From NCBI RefSeq assembly GCF_014645235.1, contig NZ_BMLM01000002.1, forward strand, positions 666,696 through 730,695: a stretch of DNA of 64,000 nucleotides, in the 5' to 3' direction. The notes under the pieces are model-generated. The model was not told where the DNA came from, searched no databases, and worked only from the letters and a program-made list of their open reading frames with translations. How positions within the stretch are numbered: the stretch's first letter is position 1; every line of letters starts with the position of its first letter. This stretch comes from Agrococcus terreus. GTDB lineage: Bacteria > Actinomycetota > Actinomycetes > Actinomycetales > Microbacteriaceae. Both the position numbers and the translations under genes were made by a program. Shown piece after piece: positions 8,073 through 17,007 of the stretch.

Positions 8073-8078
8073 TAGCGT
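8073..8078 (+). promoter_or_regulatory. -10 element TAGCGT for the lipid-kinase gene
   Basis: TAGCGT ends 6 nt before GTG 8085, the same spacing as at 4114. Confidence 0.55.
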
Positions 8079-8084
8079 CGCGCC

Positions 8085-9074
8085 GTGGACGACGAACGGG
8101 AGCTGCGCGGGGCGCCGCGACGCGCGGCGGTCGTGCACCACCCGATCAAGGCGCCGCGGCGCAAGCTCGAGCCGATCGTGCGCGAGGCGGAGGAGCGGCA
8201 CGGATGGGCGCCGACGCGCTGGTTCGAGACCGCCGCCGACGACTCGGGCGCCGCCGCCGCGGTCGCCGCGGCCGACGCCGAGCCGGAGGTCGTGCTCGTG
8301 GCGGGCGGCGACGGCACGCTGCGCGTGGTCGCGTCGACCATCCGCGAGCGCCGCATCCCGATCGCCCTCCTGCCCTCCGGCACGGGCAACCTGCTCGCCC
8401 GCAACCTCGGGCTGCCGCTCACGGACCTGCGCCGCAGCGTCGAGACCGCGCTCGCCGGCGTCGACCGGCCCATCGACCTCGCCATCGCGCGGCTCGAGCG
8501 CGGCGACGGCAGCCGCACGACGCATCCGTTCCTGGTCATGGCGGGCATCGGGCTCGACGCGAGCATGGCCGCGAACACCGACGCCGCGCTCAAGCGGATG
8601 GTGGGCTGGGCCGCGTACGTCGACCCGATCGCGCGCTCGATCATCGGCGACGAGCAGCTGTTCCTGCACTACCGCATCGACGACGGCCGGGCGCGGTCGG
8701 TGCGGGCGCACACCGTCATCGTCGGCAACTGCGGCATGCTCACGGCCAACCTGCTGCTGCTGCCCGACGCGGTCGTCGACGACGGCCTGCTCGACGTGGC
8801 GCTGTTCCGGCCGAGGTCGGCGGCGGCGTGGGCGCGGATCGGGTCGCGGCTCACGCTCGGCGGTCCGCTGCGGACGACCCGTGCGGGGCGGTGGCTGCTG
8901 CGCGCGGTGCCGGCGCCGGGCGGGCTGCACTTCGCGCAGGCGCGGCGGTTCGACGTGCGCTTCCGGCAGGGGCAGACCATCCAGCTCGACGGCGACGACT
9001 TCGGCCGCGTGGTCGCGGCGCGGATCACGGTGGAGCCCGGCGGCGTGCTGCTGCGGATGCCCGCGCCGGCCTGA
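8085..9074 (+). CDS. Diacylglycerol/lipid kinase family protein (DAGKc)
   Basis: This 329-residue protein has a DAGK catalytic domain: VLVAGGDGTLRVVAS (GGDGT, ATP binding, about residues 86-90), LLPSGTGNLLARNLGLP (about 106-122), MAGIGLDASM, and a C-terminal all-beta part with QLDGDDFG. It should phosphorylate a lipid headgroup or diacylglycerol at the membrane with ATP. The family includes YegS/BmrU-like enzymes, so the substrate cannot be told. GTG 8085 follows a -10 hexamer by 6 nt and has no ribosome binding site. Confidence 0.88.
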   Translation: MDDERELRGAPRRAAVVHHPIKAPRRKLEPIVREAEERHGWAPTRWFETAADDSGAAAAVAAADAEPEVVLVAGGDGTLRVVASTIRERRIPIALLPSGTGNLLARNLGLPLTDLRRSVETALAGVDRPIDLAIARLERGDGSRTTHPFLVMAGIGLDASMAANTDAALKRMVGWAAYVDPIARSIIGDEQLFLHYRIDDGRARSVRAHTVIVGNCGMLTANLLLLPDAVVDDGLLDVALFRPRSAAAWARIGSRLTLGGPLRTTRAGRWLLRAVPAPGGLHFAQARRFDVRFRQGQTIQLDGDDFGRVVAARITVEPGGVLLRMPAPA

Positions 9075-9142
9075 TCGCGGCCGGGTGATCCGGCCGCGCG
9101 CCTCGATAGGCTCGACGAACCCGTCGATCTGGAGGACGCCCC

Positions 9143-10423
9143 GTGCCCGCAGCCGCTCTCGCCCACGCCGACGACCTCGCAGGCTTCATCGCCGCATCCC
9201 CCTCGAGCTACCACGCGGCCGCCGAGGTGGCCCGCCGCCTGGAGGACGCCGGCTTCGAGCGCCGCGACGAGGCCGAGGCCTGGTCGACCGGCGCCGGCAA
9301 GCACCTCGTGGTGCGCGAGGGCGCCGTGATCGCGTGGGTCGTGCCCGCCGGCGCGACGGCCACCAGCCCCGTCCGCATCTTCGGGGCCCACACCGACTCC
9401 CCCGGCTTCAAGCTCAAGCCGCAGCCGAGCACCGGCGCGCACGGCTGGCTGCAGGCGGGCGTCGAGATCTACGGCGGGCCGCTGCTCAACTCGTGGCTCG
9501 ACCGCGAGCTGCGCCTCGCGGGCCGGCTCGTGCTCGACGACGGCAGCGTCGTGCTCGCCGACTCGGGCCCGCTGCTGCGCCTGCCGCAGCTCGCCATCCA
9601 CCTCGACCGCGAGGCCAACGACCACCTCGCGCTCGACAAGCAGCGCCAGACGCAGCCGGTGTGGGGGCTCGGCGCGGCAGACTCCGCCGACCTGCTCGCC
9701 GAGGTCGCCGGCACCGCCGGCGTCGACGCGGGCCGCATCCGCGGCTGGGACCTCGTCACGGCGGATGCGGCGCGCGGCGCCGTCTTCGGCAAGGACGACG
9801 CGTTCTTCGCCGCCGGTCGACTCGACGACCTCGCAAGCGTGCACGCGGGTGTCGTCGCGCTCATCGCAGCCGCCGCCGACGAGACCGCCGCCGACCACAT
9901 CCCCGTGCTCGCCGCCTTCGACCACGAGGAGATCGGATCGGCGACGCGCTCGGGCGCGGCCGGCCCGTTCCTCGAGGAGGTGCTCGAGCGCATCGGTCTC
10001 GGCCTCGGCGCGAGCCGCGAGGAGCGGATGCGCGCGCTCGCCGCGTCGTGGTGCGTCTCGAGCGACGTGGGCCACTCGGTGCACCCGAACTACGCCGAGA
10101 AGCACGACCCGGTCGTGCAGCCGGTGCTCGGCTCCGGCCCGATCCTCAAGGTGAACGCGAACCAGCGGTACACGACCGACGGCGTCGGCTCGGCCGCGTG
10201 GCTCGGCTGGTGCGACGCGGCCGGCGTCACGAGCCAGTCGTTCGTGTCGAACAACACGGTGCCGTGCGGCTCGACGATCGGCCCGATCACGGCCACCCGC
10301 ATCGGCATCCGCACGGTCGACGTGGGCATCCCGATCCTCTCGATGCACTCCGCGCGCGAGCTGGCCGGCACGAGCGACCTGCTCGACCTGGCGCACGTGG
10401 CGGAGGCCTTCTTCCGCGGGTGA
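9143..10423 (+). CDS. M18 family aminopeptidase
   Basis: The 426-residue protein is a complete M18 metallo-aminopeptidase. GAHTDSPGFKLKP gives the first metal His and Asp, GGPLLNSWLDREL follows, GRLDDLASVHAG holds the bridging Asp, and AAFDHEEIGSATRSGA holds the catalytic Glu pair; the C-terminal part has DVGHSVHPNY and the last His in MHSARELAGTSD. It removes N-terminal acidic or neutral residues from peptides in the cytoplasm. GTG 9143 is preceded by GGAGGA; a TAGGCT hexamer at 9108-9113 would leave a leader of about 25 nt. The stop overlaps the next GTG. Confidence 0.92.
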   Translation: MPAAALAHADDLAGFIAASPSSYHAAAEVARRLEDAGFERRDEAEAWSTGAGKHLVVREGAVIAWVVPAGATATSPVRIFGAHTDSPGFKLKPQPSTGAHGWLQAGVEIYGGPLLNSWLDRELRLAGRLVLDDGSVVLADSGPLLRLPQLAIHLDREANDHLALDKQRQTQPVWGLGAADSADLLAEVAGTAGVDAGRIRGWDLVTADAARGAVFGKDDAFFAAGRLDDLASVHAGVVALIAAAADETAADHIPVLAAFDHEEIGSATRSGAAGPFLEEVLERIGLGLGASREERMRALAASWCVSSDVGHSVHPNYAEKHDPVVQPVLGSGPILKVNANQRYTTDGVGSAAWLGWCDAAGVTSQSFVSNNTVPCGSTIGPITATRIGIRTVDVGIPILSMHSARELAGTSDLLDLAHVAEAFFRG

Positions 10424-10659
10424 GCGGGCCGGCTGCCGCGGTCGCGCTGCTGCGCTCGCTGCCGCTCGGCACGCGGGTGGTGGTGCGGTTCCGGCTGCAC
10501 GGCGACGCGCACAAGGCGTCGGATGCGCTGGGCGACCTCGTGGGCGTGGATGCGGATGCGTGCGTCGTGCGCACCCGCGCCGGCGACGTGACCGTCGCGC
10601 TCGCCGACGTGCTGCTCGCGAAGCGGGTGCCGCCGCCTCCGGCGCCGCGGCCGCGCTGA
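10420..10659 (+). CDS. SH3-like domain protein (N-terminal domain of Rv0428c-type acetyltransferases)
   Basis: This 79-residue protein resembles the stand-alone SH3-like barrel fused to GNAT acetyltransferases in other actinobacteria: LPLGTRVVVRFRL...KASDALGDLVGVDADACVVRTRAGDVTVALADVLLAKRVPP. The acetyltransferase domain is absent. GTG 10420 overlaps the aminopeptidase stop, so the two are probably co-translated. Function is unknown. Confidence 0.7.
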   Translation: MSGPAAAVALLRSLPLGTRVVVRFRLHGDAHKASDALGDLVGVDADACVVRTRAGDVTVALADVLLAKRVPPPPAPRPR

Positions 10660-10765
10660 GCGGGGCCGGGCTGGTCGGGCCGCGGTCGCAGGATGCGGTG
10701 CCCGGCTCGCGCTCGGCTTGCGTGGCTAGCGTGGGGCTCCCAGCACCTTCGAGGAGGAGCGCACC

Positions 10766-11308
10766 ATGACGAACGAGACCTTCGACGCCGACGGCCGACG
10801 CCGCGACCCCGCGGCCGACCCCGCGCTGCACGACGACGCGCGCATCGCCGACCGCACGGGCGACGCCCACCGAGCCGACGGCACCGCACCCACCGCGCGC
10901 CTCGACGGCGACCGCACGCCGACCGAGCGCGTCGACCGCACGGAGACGGCCGCCACCGACCGCCGCGGGACGACCGCCGACGGCGTCGAGCCCACGCGCA
11001 TCCACCTCGACCCGACGCTCGACCAGCACCAGCGGCAGGGCCTCTCGGGCGGCACGTGGATCGCGCTCATCCTCGGCACGATCATCCTGATCCTGCTGCT
11101 GATCTTCATCCTGCAGAACAACGTGTCGGCCGACTTCGCCTACCTCGGCTTCGAGTTCAGTCTGCCGCTGGGTGTCGCGATGCTGTTCGCGGCGATCGCG
11201 GGCGTGCTCATCACGGCGCTGCTCGGCTCGGTGCGGCTGTTCAAGCTGAGCCGCCGCGTGCGCCGGCTGGAGAAGGAGCGGGTGGCCATCCGCCAGGCGA
11301 TCCGCTAA
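10766..11308 (+). CDS. LapA-domain (DUF1049) membrane protein with charged N-terminal extension
   Basis: About 90 N-terminal residues are rich in Asp, Arg and Thr and likely disordered. They are followed by two membrane helices (WIALILGTIILILLLIFIL and VAMLFAAIAGVLITALLG) separated by QNNVSADFAYLGFEFSLPL, which is the LapA signature, and a basic coiled tail LSRRVRRLEKERVAIRQAIR. LapA in enterobacteria assists LPS assembly, but that role cannot apply in this Gram-positive, so function here is open. ATG 10766 has GGAGGAG upstream, and a TAGCGT hexamer lies about 35 nt before it. Confidence 0.82.
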   Translation: MTNETFDADGRRRDPAADPALHDDARIADRTGDAHRADGTAPTARLDGDRTPTERVDRTETAATDRRGTTADGVEPTRIHLDPTLDQHQRQGLSGGTWIALILGTIILILLLIFILQNNVSADFAYLGFEFSLPLGVAMLFAAIAGVLITALLGSVRLFKLSRRVRRLEKERVAIRQAIR

Positions 11309-11361
11309 CGCCCCGGCGGCGGCGCCGACCGGCGTCGCCGCACGGGAGCACGCCCGCTCGG

Positions 11362-11367
11362 TAGAAT
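11362..11367 (+). promoter_or_regulatory. -10 element TAGAAT for the zinc-ribbon SDR
   Basis: TAGAAT is the closest match to consensus among the leaderless-type promoters here and ends 5 nt before GTG 11373. Confidence 0.55.
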
Positions 11368-11372
11368 CCATC

Positions 11373-12938
11373 GTGCTCCCCCACCCGCAGGACCCCTCTT
11401 CCGTCGCGCCCGCGCACCCCGACGCGGCCGCCGTGGACGCATCCGAGGCCACCGCAACAGCGCCCGCGACGCTCTCCGAGGACGACGTCGCCACGACGCT
11501 CCGCGTGCTCGCGACCCTCGACCGGATGGACAAGCAGGACCCGCGCTACGTCGCCGTCCGCCGCGCGACCGCGAACATGTTCCGCGAGGTGAAGCAAGCC
11601 GGCCGCCGCGAGAAGCGCGCACGCATCGCCGCCGCCGACCGCGCCGTCGTCGCCGCGACCGCCACCGGGGCGCCCGACCGCATCGACGACGAGACCCGCG
11701 GCATCCCGCTCGCCACCCGCACCGCGACGCCGACGGCCGGCACGCTCCTCAAGGCGCGCGGCTGCTACATCTGCAAGCAGCAGTACACGGTGGTCGACGC
11801 GTTCTACCACCAGCTCTGCCCCGAGTGCGCGGCGATGAGCCACGCGAAGCGCGATGCGCGCACCGACCTCACCGGCAAGCGCGCGCTGCTCACGGGCGGC
11901 CGGGCGAAGATCGGCATGCACATCGCGCTGCGGCTGCTGCGCGACGGCGCCCACACGACCATCACGACGCGCTTCCCGCGCGATGCGGTGCGCCGCTTCT
12001 CGTCGCTGCCGGATGCGCCGGAGTGGATCGACCGCCTCAAGGTCGTCGGCATCGACCTGCGCGACCCGGCGCAGGTGATCGGCCTCGCCGAGGAAGTCGC
12101 CGCCGCCGGTCCGCTCGACATCCTCATCAACAACGCCGCACAGACCGTGCGCCGCTCCCCCGGCGCCTACCAGCCGCTCGTGCAGGCCGAGCTCGCGCCG
12201 CTGCCGGCGTCGTCGACGGGCGGCGGACCGCTGCCCGAGCTCGTGACCTTCGGCCACACGAACGACGCGCATCCGCTGGCCCTCGCCGCCTCGGTGGCGA
12301 ACCACCCGATCCTCGCCAGCGCCGCCCGCGACGCCGACGCGCTCGACGCGCAGCGGCTCGCGTCGGAGGCGATGGCGGCCGGCTCGTCGTCGCTCGAGCG
12401 ACTCGCGGCCGGCACCGCGATCGACGCCGGCGGGCTCGTGCCCGACGAGGAGCACGTGAACTCGTGGACCCAGCACGTCGACCAGGTCGAGCCGATCGAG
12501 ATGCTCGAGGTGCAGCTGGCGAACATGACGGCGCCGTTCCTGCTGGTGTCGAAGCTGCGGCCGGCGATGGCGGCGTCGGATGCGCGGCGCACCTACGTGG
12601 TGAACGTGTCGGCGATGGAGGGCGTCTTCGGCCGCGGCTACAAGGGCCCCGGCCACCCGCACACGAACATGGCGAAGGCGGCGCTCAACATGCTCACGCG
12701 CACGAGCGCGCGCGAGATGTTCGAGGCCGACCGCATCCTCATGACCGCCGTCGACACCGGCTGGATCACGGATGAGCGCCCCCACTTCACGAAGGTGCGG
12801 CTGGCGGAGGAGGGCTTCCACGCGCCGCTGGACCTCGTCGACGGAGCGGCCCGCGTGTACGACCCGATCGTGCGCGGCGAGGCTGGCGAGGACCTGTTCG
12901 GGGTGTTCCTGAAGGACTACTCGGTCGGGTCCTGGTGA
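11373..12938 (+). CDS. SDR-fold oxidoreductase with N-terminal zinc ribbon
   Basis: The 521-residue protein has about 125 residues of charged helical sequence, then a Cys4 zinc-ribbon-like knuckle (C131, C134, C149, C152: GCYICKQQY...HQLCPECAA), then a Rossmann domain from about 165. The cofactor loop is TGGRAKIG rather than the usual TGxxxGIG; INNAAQT matches the NNAG motif and VNVSAMEG carries the serine. The expected YxxxK reads TNMAK, so the catalytic Tyr appears replaced by Thr. A typical SDR is about 250 residues. The substrate is unknown, and a regulatory or binding role instead of catalysis is possible. Confidence 0.8.
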   Translation: MLPHPQDPSSVAPAHPDAAAVDASEATATAPATLSEDDVATTLRVLATLDRMDKQDPRYVAVRRATANMFREVKQAGRREKRARIAAADRAVVAATATGAPDRIDDETRGIPLATRTATPTAGTLLKARGCYICKQQYTVVDAFYHQLCPECAAMSHAKRDARTDLTGKRALLTGGRAKIGMHIALRLLRDGAHTTITTRFPRDAVRRFSSLPDAPEWIDRLKVVGIDLRDPAQVIGLAEEVAAAGPLDILINNAAQTVRRSPGAYQPLVQAELAPLPASSTGGGPLPELVTFGHTNDAHPLALAASVANHPILASAARDADALDAQRLASEAMAAGSSSLERLAAGTAIDAGGLVPDEEHVNSWTQHVDQVEPIEMLEVQLANMTAPFLLVSKLRPAMAASDARRTYVVNVSAMEGVFGRGYKGPGHPHTNMAKAALNMLTRTSAREMFEADRILMTAVDTGWITDERPHFTKVRLAEEGFHAPLDLVDGAARVYDPIVRGEAGEDLFGVFLKDYSVGSW

Positions 12939-12986
12939 ACAGTAGTACCGCCGGCTCTAGCGGTAGCTGCGCCGCCCTCTCACCGC

Positions 12987-12992
12987 TATTGT
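12987..12992 (+). promoter_or_regulatory. -10 element TATTGT for the 12999 gene
   Basis: TATTGT ends 6 nt before ATG 12999. The gene lies in the lower-GC island yet uses the host-like leaderless layout. Confidence 0.5.
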
Positions 12993-12998
12993 CCAATC

Positions 12999-13709
12999 AT
13001 GAGCAATCCTGCAGAAGAGCTCCTCAACGTCTTTGATCACTGGTCTCAAGCGCGCTCAGTCGATCCCCGCTCCTCCCTGAAGGCCATCCGCGGCCTTGAT
13101 CGGGAGGACCAAGTCGACATGCACTTGCGAGCTTTTCGAGCAGTGTCCGAGATTCCGCAGGCCCTCGACGACATGGCCGCAATCGGTCATGAGGGAAAGA
13201 TCGAGCACTTCCGCCCGCTGGTACCGATTTGGATGAAGCTCGTCATCGCCCAAGATCTAACTTGGAGCGCGGCTGTGCCCCACGCGCACATGCTTCCCTC
13301 CGAGCCGATTGGCCAGCTCCGCAGCCTGAGCGCCATCCTCTCGCTCCGCTCGATCCTCGATAGTGAGTCCGCGCTGCCAGACATGGTCGTCGAGCTTCGC
13401 AGCCGCAGCAGCGACCTGCGAAGTGTTCTTGACCAGGATGAGTCGCTTCCCGAATTTGTCGCCACTGGACTTCGGCACCTGCTCGACCAGTTCGATGACC
13501 TACTCGCCGGAGACCCCACACGCAAGGACGTTGAAGGGCTGTGGAAAGCTACCACCGCTGCCGCTTTCAGCGCGCAGGCGGGCTCGAAAGACCCCACGAA
13601 ATGGCAAGCTGCGATCTCGCGCTTCGCTGGCGAGGTGACGCTGCAAGCGAGCGCATCGCTGGTAGCCAACGCCCCAGCACTCCTGCTTCAGCTTGCTACT
13701 GGAGTGTGA
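12999..13709 (+). CDS. Hypothetical protein of the lower-GC island
   Basis: The 236-residue, mostly helical protein has no membrane segment and no motif I recognise. It contains SSLKAIRGLDREDQVDMHLRAFRAV near the N-terminus and LRSRSSDLRSVLDQDESLPEFVATGLRHLL in the middle, suggestive of helical bundles. Codon usage is plainly different from the flanks, with A- or T-ending codons frequent. Its stop is 24 nt from the stop of the convergent DUF262 gene. The pair forms the island; whether this gene is an immunity, effector or unrelated cargo gene is not shown. Confidence 0.75.
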   Translation: MSNPAEELLNVFDHWSQARSVDPRSSLKAIRGLDREDQVDMHLRAFRAVSEIPQALDDMAAIGHEGKIEHFRPLVPIWMKLVIAQDLTWSAAVPHAHMLPSEPIGQLRSLSAILSLRSILDSESALPDMVVELRSRSSDLRSVLDQDESLPEFVATGLRHLLDQFDDLLAGDPTRKDVEGLWKATTAAAFSAQAGSKDPTKWQAAISRFAGEVTLQASASLVANAPALLLQLATGV

Positions 13710-13733
13710 ACCGCCTCAACATTCGGCTGAGAT

Positions 13734-15677
13734 TCAAAAAGCCGTCTCGCCTTGGACCTCTTCGTCTGGCACGCCGGCGAAGCCCTCTGTTCGCTCGCCT
13801 TCGTCACTCGCATCCGTCTCCACGTTCTCGAGCGACTTAAACGGTGAACTGGCGGGACGCGGCCACAGCGAGCACGCTCGCGAAAGCAGTTCCTCAGATC
13901 TGGCCCGGATTCCTGTCGAGCCCCAATAGCCCTCGACTTCCTGCCATTCAAAGTGATTTGCTAGCTCCCTGGTGAGCGGGTATGCTGAATTTTGATACAG
14001 TGCGGACTTTTCGGGCATTAGCAACACCCCGAGCCGAGAGTTCTCATCAGGCGTCACAACAGTGAGGTTGCCGATCGTGTGCAGGAGATCGCGGTGGACC
14101 TCTTCGAGCGAATCTCCGATCTCTGCGAGTGAGGCGCTCCAGCTCGCTACCTGCGCCTGCGGCAGCACGTGCTCTATGGAGCGGTCCGTCAGCTCATAAT
14201 TGAGCTGCGACGACGGGTCGAGAAAATGATCGAGTCGCTCCAACACGAGCATCCTCTGCGCCACCTTCTGATTGTGGTAAAAGTCGACTCGAGGACCGAT
14301 GGCCATGATTACCGAATCATTTGGCCAGTTCTCCGGTTGCGCGCCGAGCGCTGTGGCAACTCGGGACTCGAGAGTCCCATCGGCACCGATCGCCCTGCCG
14401 ATCGCGGTGGCGAACTGAGTAGTGAGGTTTTGCGGCGATTTGTCGGCCAGGAATCGGCGCACGAGATAGCTCTCGACGTGAGCAAGCGCGGCCAGGACCT
14501 GCTGTCGATCGGCCCTGCCGGCGTCGAGTTCGACGAGGATGTAGAGGAGTATCGCGTACGGGGTAACGTTGCCAGCACGGAGTACCCGCTGGACAGCGCT
14601 TCGCAGCTCAAGATCCGAGATCAACTCGGGCCTTAAGAGCCGTCCGAACACCTGCGCACGAGAGCGAAGCTGGTCAAGATAATTCTCAACCGCCGCCGCA
14701 TCATTGCCCGCAGTGGAAAGTTGACGCTGGATTTCCTCGTAGGTTTTGCTCTGAAGGATCGTCTTTCCTCTGCTGACGATGTCAGCCCAAAGGAGCAGAT
14801 TCTGACTCTTCTCATCCTCGACGAGATCCGAGATCTGCTTCCACTTCTGCTGAACTCGAGACTCCTCATCTCGGCCAACCATGAAGATTAGATTCTTCAC
14901 CAGCTGGAGCTGCGACAGCCCCAACCCCTTCGCGTTCAACGAGGCGAAAATGGCGTTCGCATCGTCATTGTTGTCGACCCGAATCTCAATGAACTTTAGG
15001 CGAGTGGTGATCACGGCCTCAAGCAAGCCCAGGTCAATTGGGAAGAGGTCCGCGTATGTCTCCAGCTGCGGCGTACCTGGGTTAACACGGGAACGCGCAT
15101 ACTCCGCGTGGAAGTACCGGTATGCGTTGAGCACAGGGTACCGCCGACGACCATCCAAGCCAATTTGGGTTGCACTCACTGGCTGTCCGGTCTTATTCTT
15201 CAGAATTGCCTCGAGCGCGATCGCGTCGGCGTCCAGAGACGATAGGCGAAGTGGGCTTGCCGACGATCGTTGGTTCAACAGGTAGTCGTAAGACAGCCGC
15301 TCCCATTCCGCCTCTCGCTCGGTCAAGTCCGCCGCGCCAGCCACCACTCGATCGCGGAGAACAGCGAGCATCAGGACGATTGTGGTCAACCGCTGCTGAC
15401 CATCGATCACCGCGACGCGCTGAGGCCGAGCCTCAGGCCCTGGCTTGAGAACCAGCGTGCCCATGTAGTGGCGTGGCAGATGTTCGACCCGATCGGCGAA
15501 GTCGTCTCCGATGCGTCGCTCCCAGTTCGGAAGCGCGAGTCGGTATTGCTCCAGCAAGTCCAACCAAAGGACGTCCAGCTGCTCCTTGCCCCAGGAATAC
15601 GGTCGTTGGAATGACGGGATCTGGTACTCGATGGGAGACCCCAGAAGCTTCTCGATTACGGCGTTGAAGGGTTGCAT
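13734..15677 (-). CDS. GmrSD-like nuclease, DUF262-DUF1524 fusion (putative phage defence)
   Basis: The 647-residue protein begins with a DUF262 (GmrS-like) domain: IPSFQRPYSW at residues 20-29 and VIDGQQRLTTIVLML at about 85-100, the DGQQR motif. It ends with a DUF1524 (GmrD-like, HNH-type) domain: SIEHVLPQAQVASW, HTIGNLTVV, ENS, and KSALYQNSAYPLTREL. This single-chain architecture is known from type IV restriction enzymes that cut glucosylated-hydroxymethylcytosine DNA, and from BrxU. The substrate here is unknown. Start 15677 has GGAGA 6 nt upstream; an upstream in-frame ATG at 15773 would add 32 residues of poor quality. GC is lower than in the host genes. Confidence 0.85.
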   Translation of the reverse strand: MQPFNAVIEKLLGSPIEYQIPSFQRPYSWGKEQLDVLWLDLLEQYRLALPNWERRIGDDFADRVEHLPRHYMGTLVLKPGPEARPQRVAVIDGQQRLTTIVLMLAVLRDRVVAGAADLTEREAEWERLSYDYLLNQRSSASPLRLSSLDADAIALEAILKNKTGQPVSATQIGLDGRRRYPVLNAYRYFHAEYARSRVNPGTPQLETYADLFPIDLGLLEAVITTRLKFIEIRVDNNDDANAIFASLNAKGLGLSQLQLVKNLIFMVGRDEESRVQQKWKQISDLVEDEKSQNLLLWADIVSRGKTILQSKTYEEIQRQLSTAGNDAAAVENYLDQLRSRAQVFGRLLRPELISDLELRSAVQRVLRAGNVTPYAILLYILVELDAGRADRQQVLAALAHVESYLVRRFLADKSPQNLTTQFATAIGRAIGADGTLESRVATALGAQPENWPNDSVIMAIGPRVDFYHNQKVAQRMLVLERLDHFLDPSSQLNYELTDRSIEHVLPQAQVASWSASLAEIGDSLEEVHRDLLHTIGNLTVVTPDENSRLGVLLMPEKSALYQNSAYPLTRELANHFEWQEVEGYWGSTGIRARSEELLSRACSLWPRPASSPFKSLENVETDASDEGERTEGFAGVPDEEVQGETAF

Positions 15678-15939
15678 GGACGGTCTCCGTTGAGTCTGAA
15701 GTTGCGCTTCGCTCAGCTTACGCACTGGAGCCTCGACGAAGAGGAGTTTCATCGATACCCCCGCCCCCGTCACACACCGTCACATTCCCCCGCGCTATCT
15801 GATCCCCCGGCACACTGGACGGGCGCGCGGTGCCGGGGCCGTCGCATCCCCCAAGCCAGCGCGCGCTCCCACGCGCGTACCCGGAACCGGCCGCTCCCCC
15901 GGCGGTCGGCCCGAGTTCCCTGCCCCCAGGAGCGCCCCA

Positions 15940-17007
15940 GTGATCTCCATCGAGCACGTCAGCCGCCGCTTCGGCGACGGCCCGGATGCGGTCGTCGCCC
16001 TCGACGACGTCTCCATCCAGGTCGCGCGCGGCCAGATCTTCGGCGTCGTCGGCCAGTCCGGCGCCGGCAAGTCGACGCTGCTGCGCACCGTCAACGCCCT
16101 CGAGCGCCCCGACTCCGGCCGTGTCGTCGTCGACGGCGTCGAGGTCACCGCTCTCACCGGCCAAGCGCTGCGCACCGAGCGCCACCGCATCGGCATGGTG
16201 TTCCAGCACTTCAACCTCGTCGGCAACCGCACCGTCGCGCAGAACGTCGAGCTCGCCCTCGAGGCGACCGGCACGGCCAAGAAGGACCGCCGCCCCAAGG
16301 CGCTCGAGATGCTCGATCTCGTCGGCCTCGCGCACAAGGCCGACGACAAGCCGGCCCAGCTCTCCGGCGGCCAGCGTCAGCGCGTCGGCATCGCCCGCGC
16401 CCTCGCCTCCGGCCCCGACGTGCTGCTCTCCGACGAGGCCACGAGCGCCCTCGACCCCGAGACCACGCGCCAGATCCTCGACCTCATCCAGCGCCTCAGC
16501 CGCGAGCTCGGCCTCACGGTGCTGCTCATCACGCACGAGATGGACGTCGTCAAGCGCATCTGCGACGCCGCCGCCCTCATGGAGGACGGCCGCGTCATCG
16601 AGCAGGGCACGCTCGAGCAGCTCATCACCACGCCGCACAGCCGCGTCGCCGCCGAGCTCTTCCCCGTGGGCGAGGCGCACGGCATCCCCGGCCACCGCAT
16701 CGTCGACGTCACCTACGCCGGCCTCAGCGCCGACCGCCCCGTCATCGCGCAGCTCTCGCGCGACTTCGGCCTCGACGTGAGCATCCTCGGCGCCGCCCTC
16801 GAGACCATCGGCGGCGTGCAGGCCGGCCGCACGCGCCTCGCGATCCCCGGCGACGAGACCACCTCCCGCCGCGTCATCGACCGGCTCGGCGACCACGGCG
16901 TCACCGCGTGGGAGGTCGACCCGGCCACCACCGGCACCATCGCCACGAGCGCGAGCGCGAGCACGAGCGCGAGCACGAGCACGACGAAGGCGGAGGTCCC
17001 CGCATGA
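15940..17007 (+). CDS. metN: Methionine ABC transporter ATP-binding protein MetN
   Basis: The 355-residue ABC ATPase has Walker A GQSGAGKST (38-46), the signature QLSGGQRQRVGIARALA, Walker B LLSDEATSALDP and switch His LITHEMD. The C-terminal part (about 250-330) is a NIL domain, the methionine-sensing domain of MetN that shuts transport when methionine is plentiful. After it comes a low-complexity Ser/Ala/Thr tail coded by tandem GCGAGC/ACGAGC repeats (about 16949-16985). The GTG start follows CAGGAG. The stop overlaps metI by ATGA. It supplies energy for D/L-methionine uptake at the membrane. Confidence 0.93.
   Translation: MISIEHVSRRFGDGPDAVVALDDVSIQVARGQIFGVVGQSGAGKSTLLRTVNALERPDSGRVVVDGVEVTALTGQALRTERHRIGMVFQHFNLVGNRTVAQNVELALEATGTAKKDRRPKALEMLDLVGLAHKADDKPAQLSGGQRQRVGIARALASGPDVLLSDEATSALDPETTRQILDLIQRLSRELGLTVLLITHEMDVVKRICDAAALMEDGRVIEQGTLEQLITTPHSRVAAELFPVGEAHGIPGHRIVDVTYAGLSADRPVIAQLSRDFGLDVSILGAALETIGGVQAGRTRLAIPGDETTSRRVIDRLGDHGVTAWEVDPATTGTIATSASASTSASTSTTKAEVPA

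Noticed and set aside
8669-11533. A 954-codon minus-strand frame over the lipid kinase, aminopeptidase and LapA genes
   Set aside because: Its product is low-complexity and motif-free, while the plus-strand genes are all recognisable.
15774-15939. A SAM riboswitch before metNIQ
   Set aside because: No conserved SAM-I or SAM-IV core could be found by eye in the GC-rich leader; a covariance search would decide.
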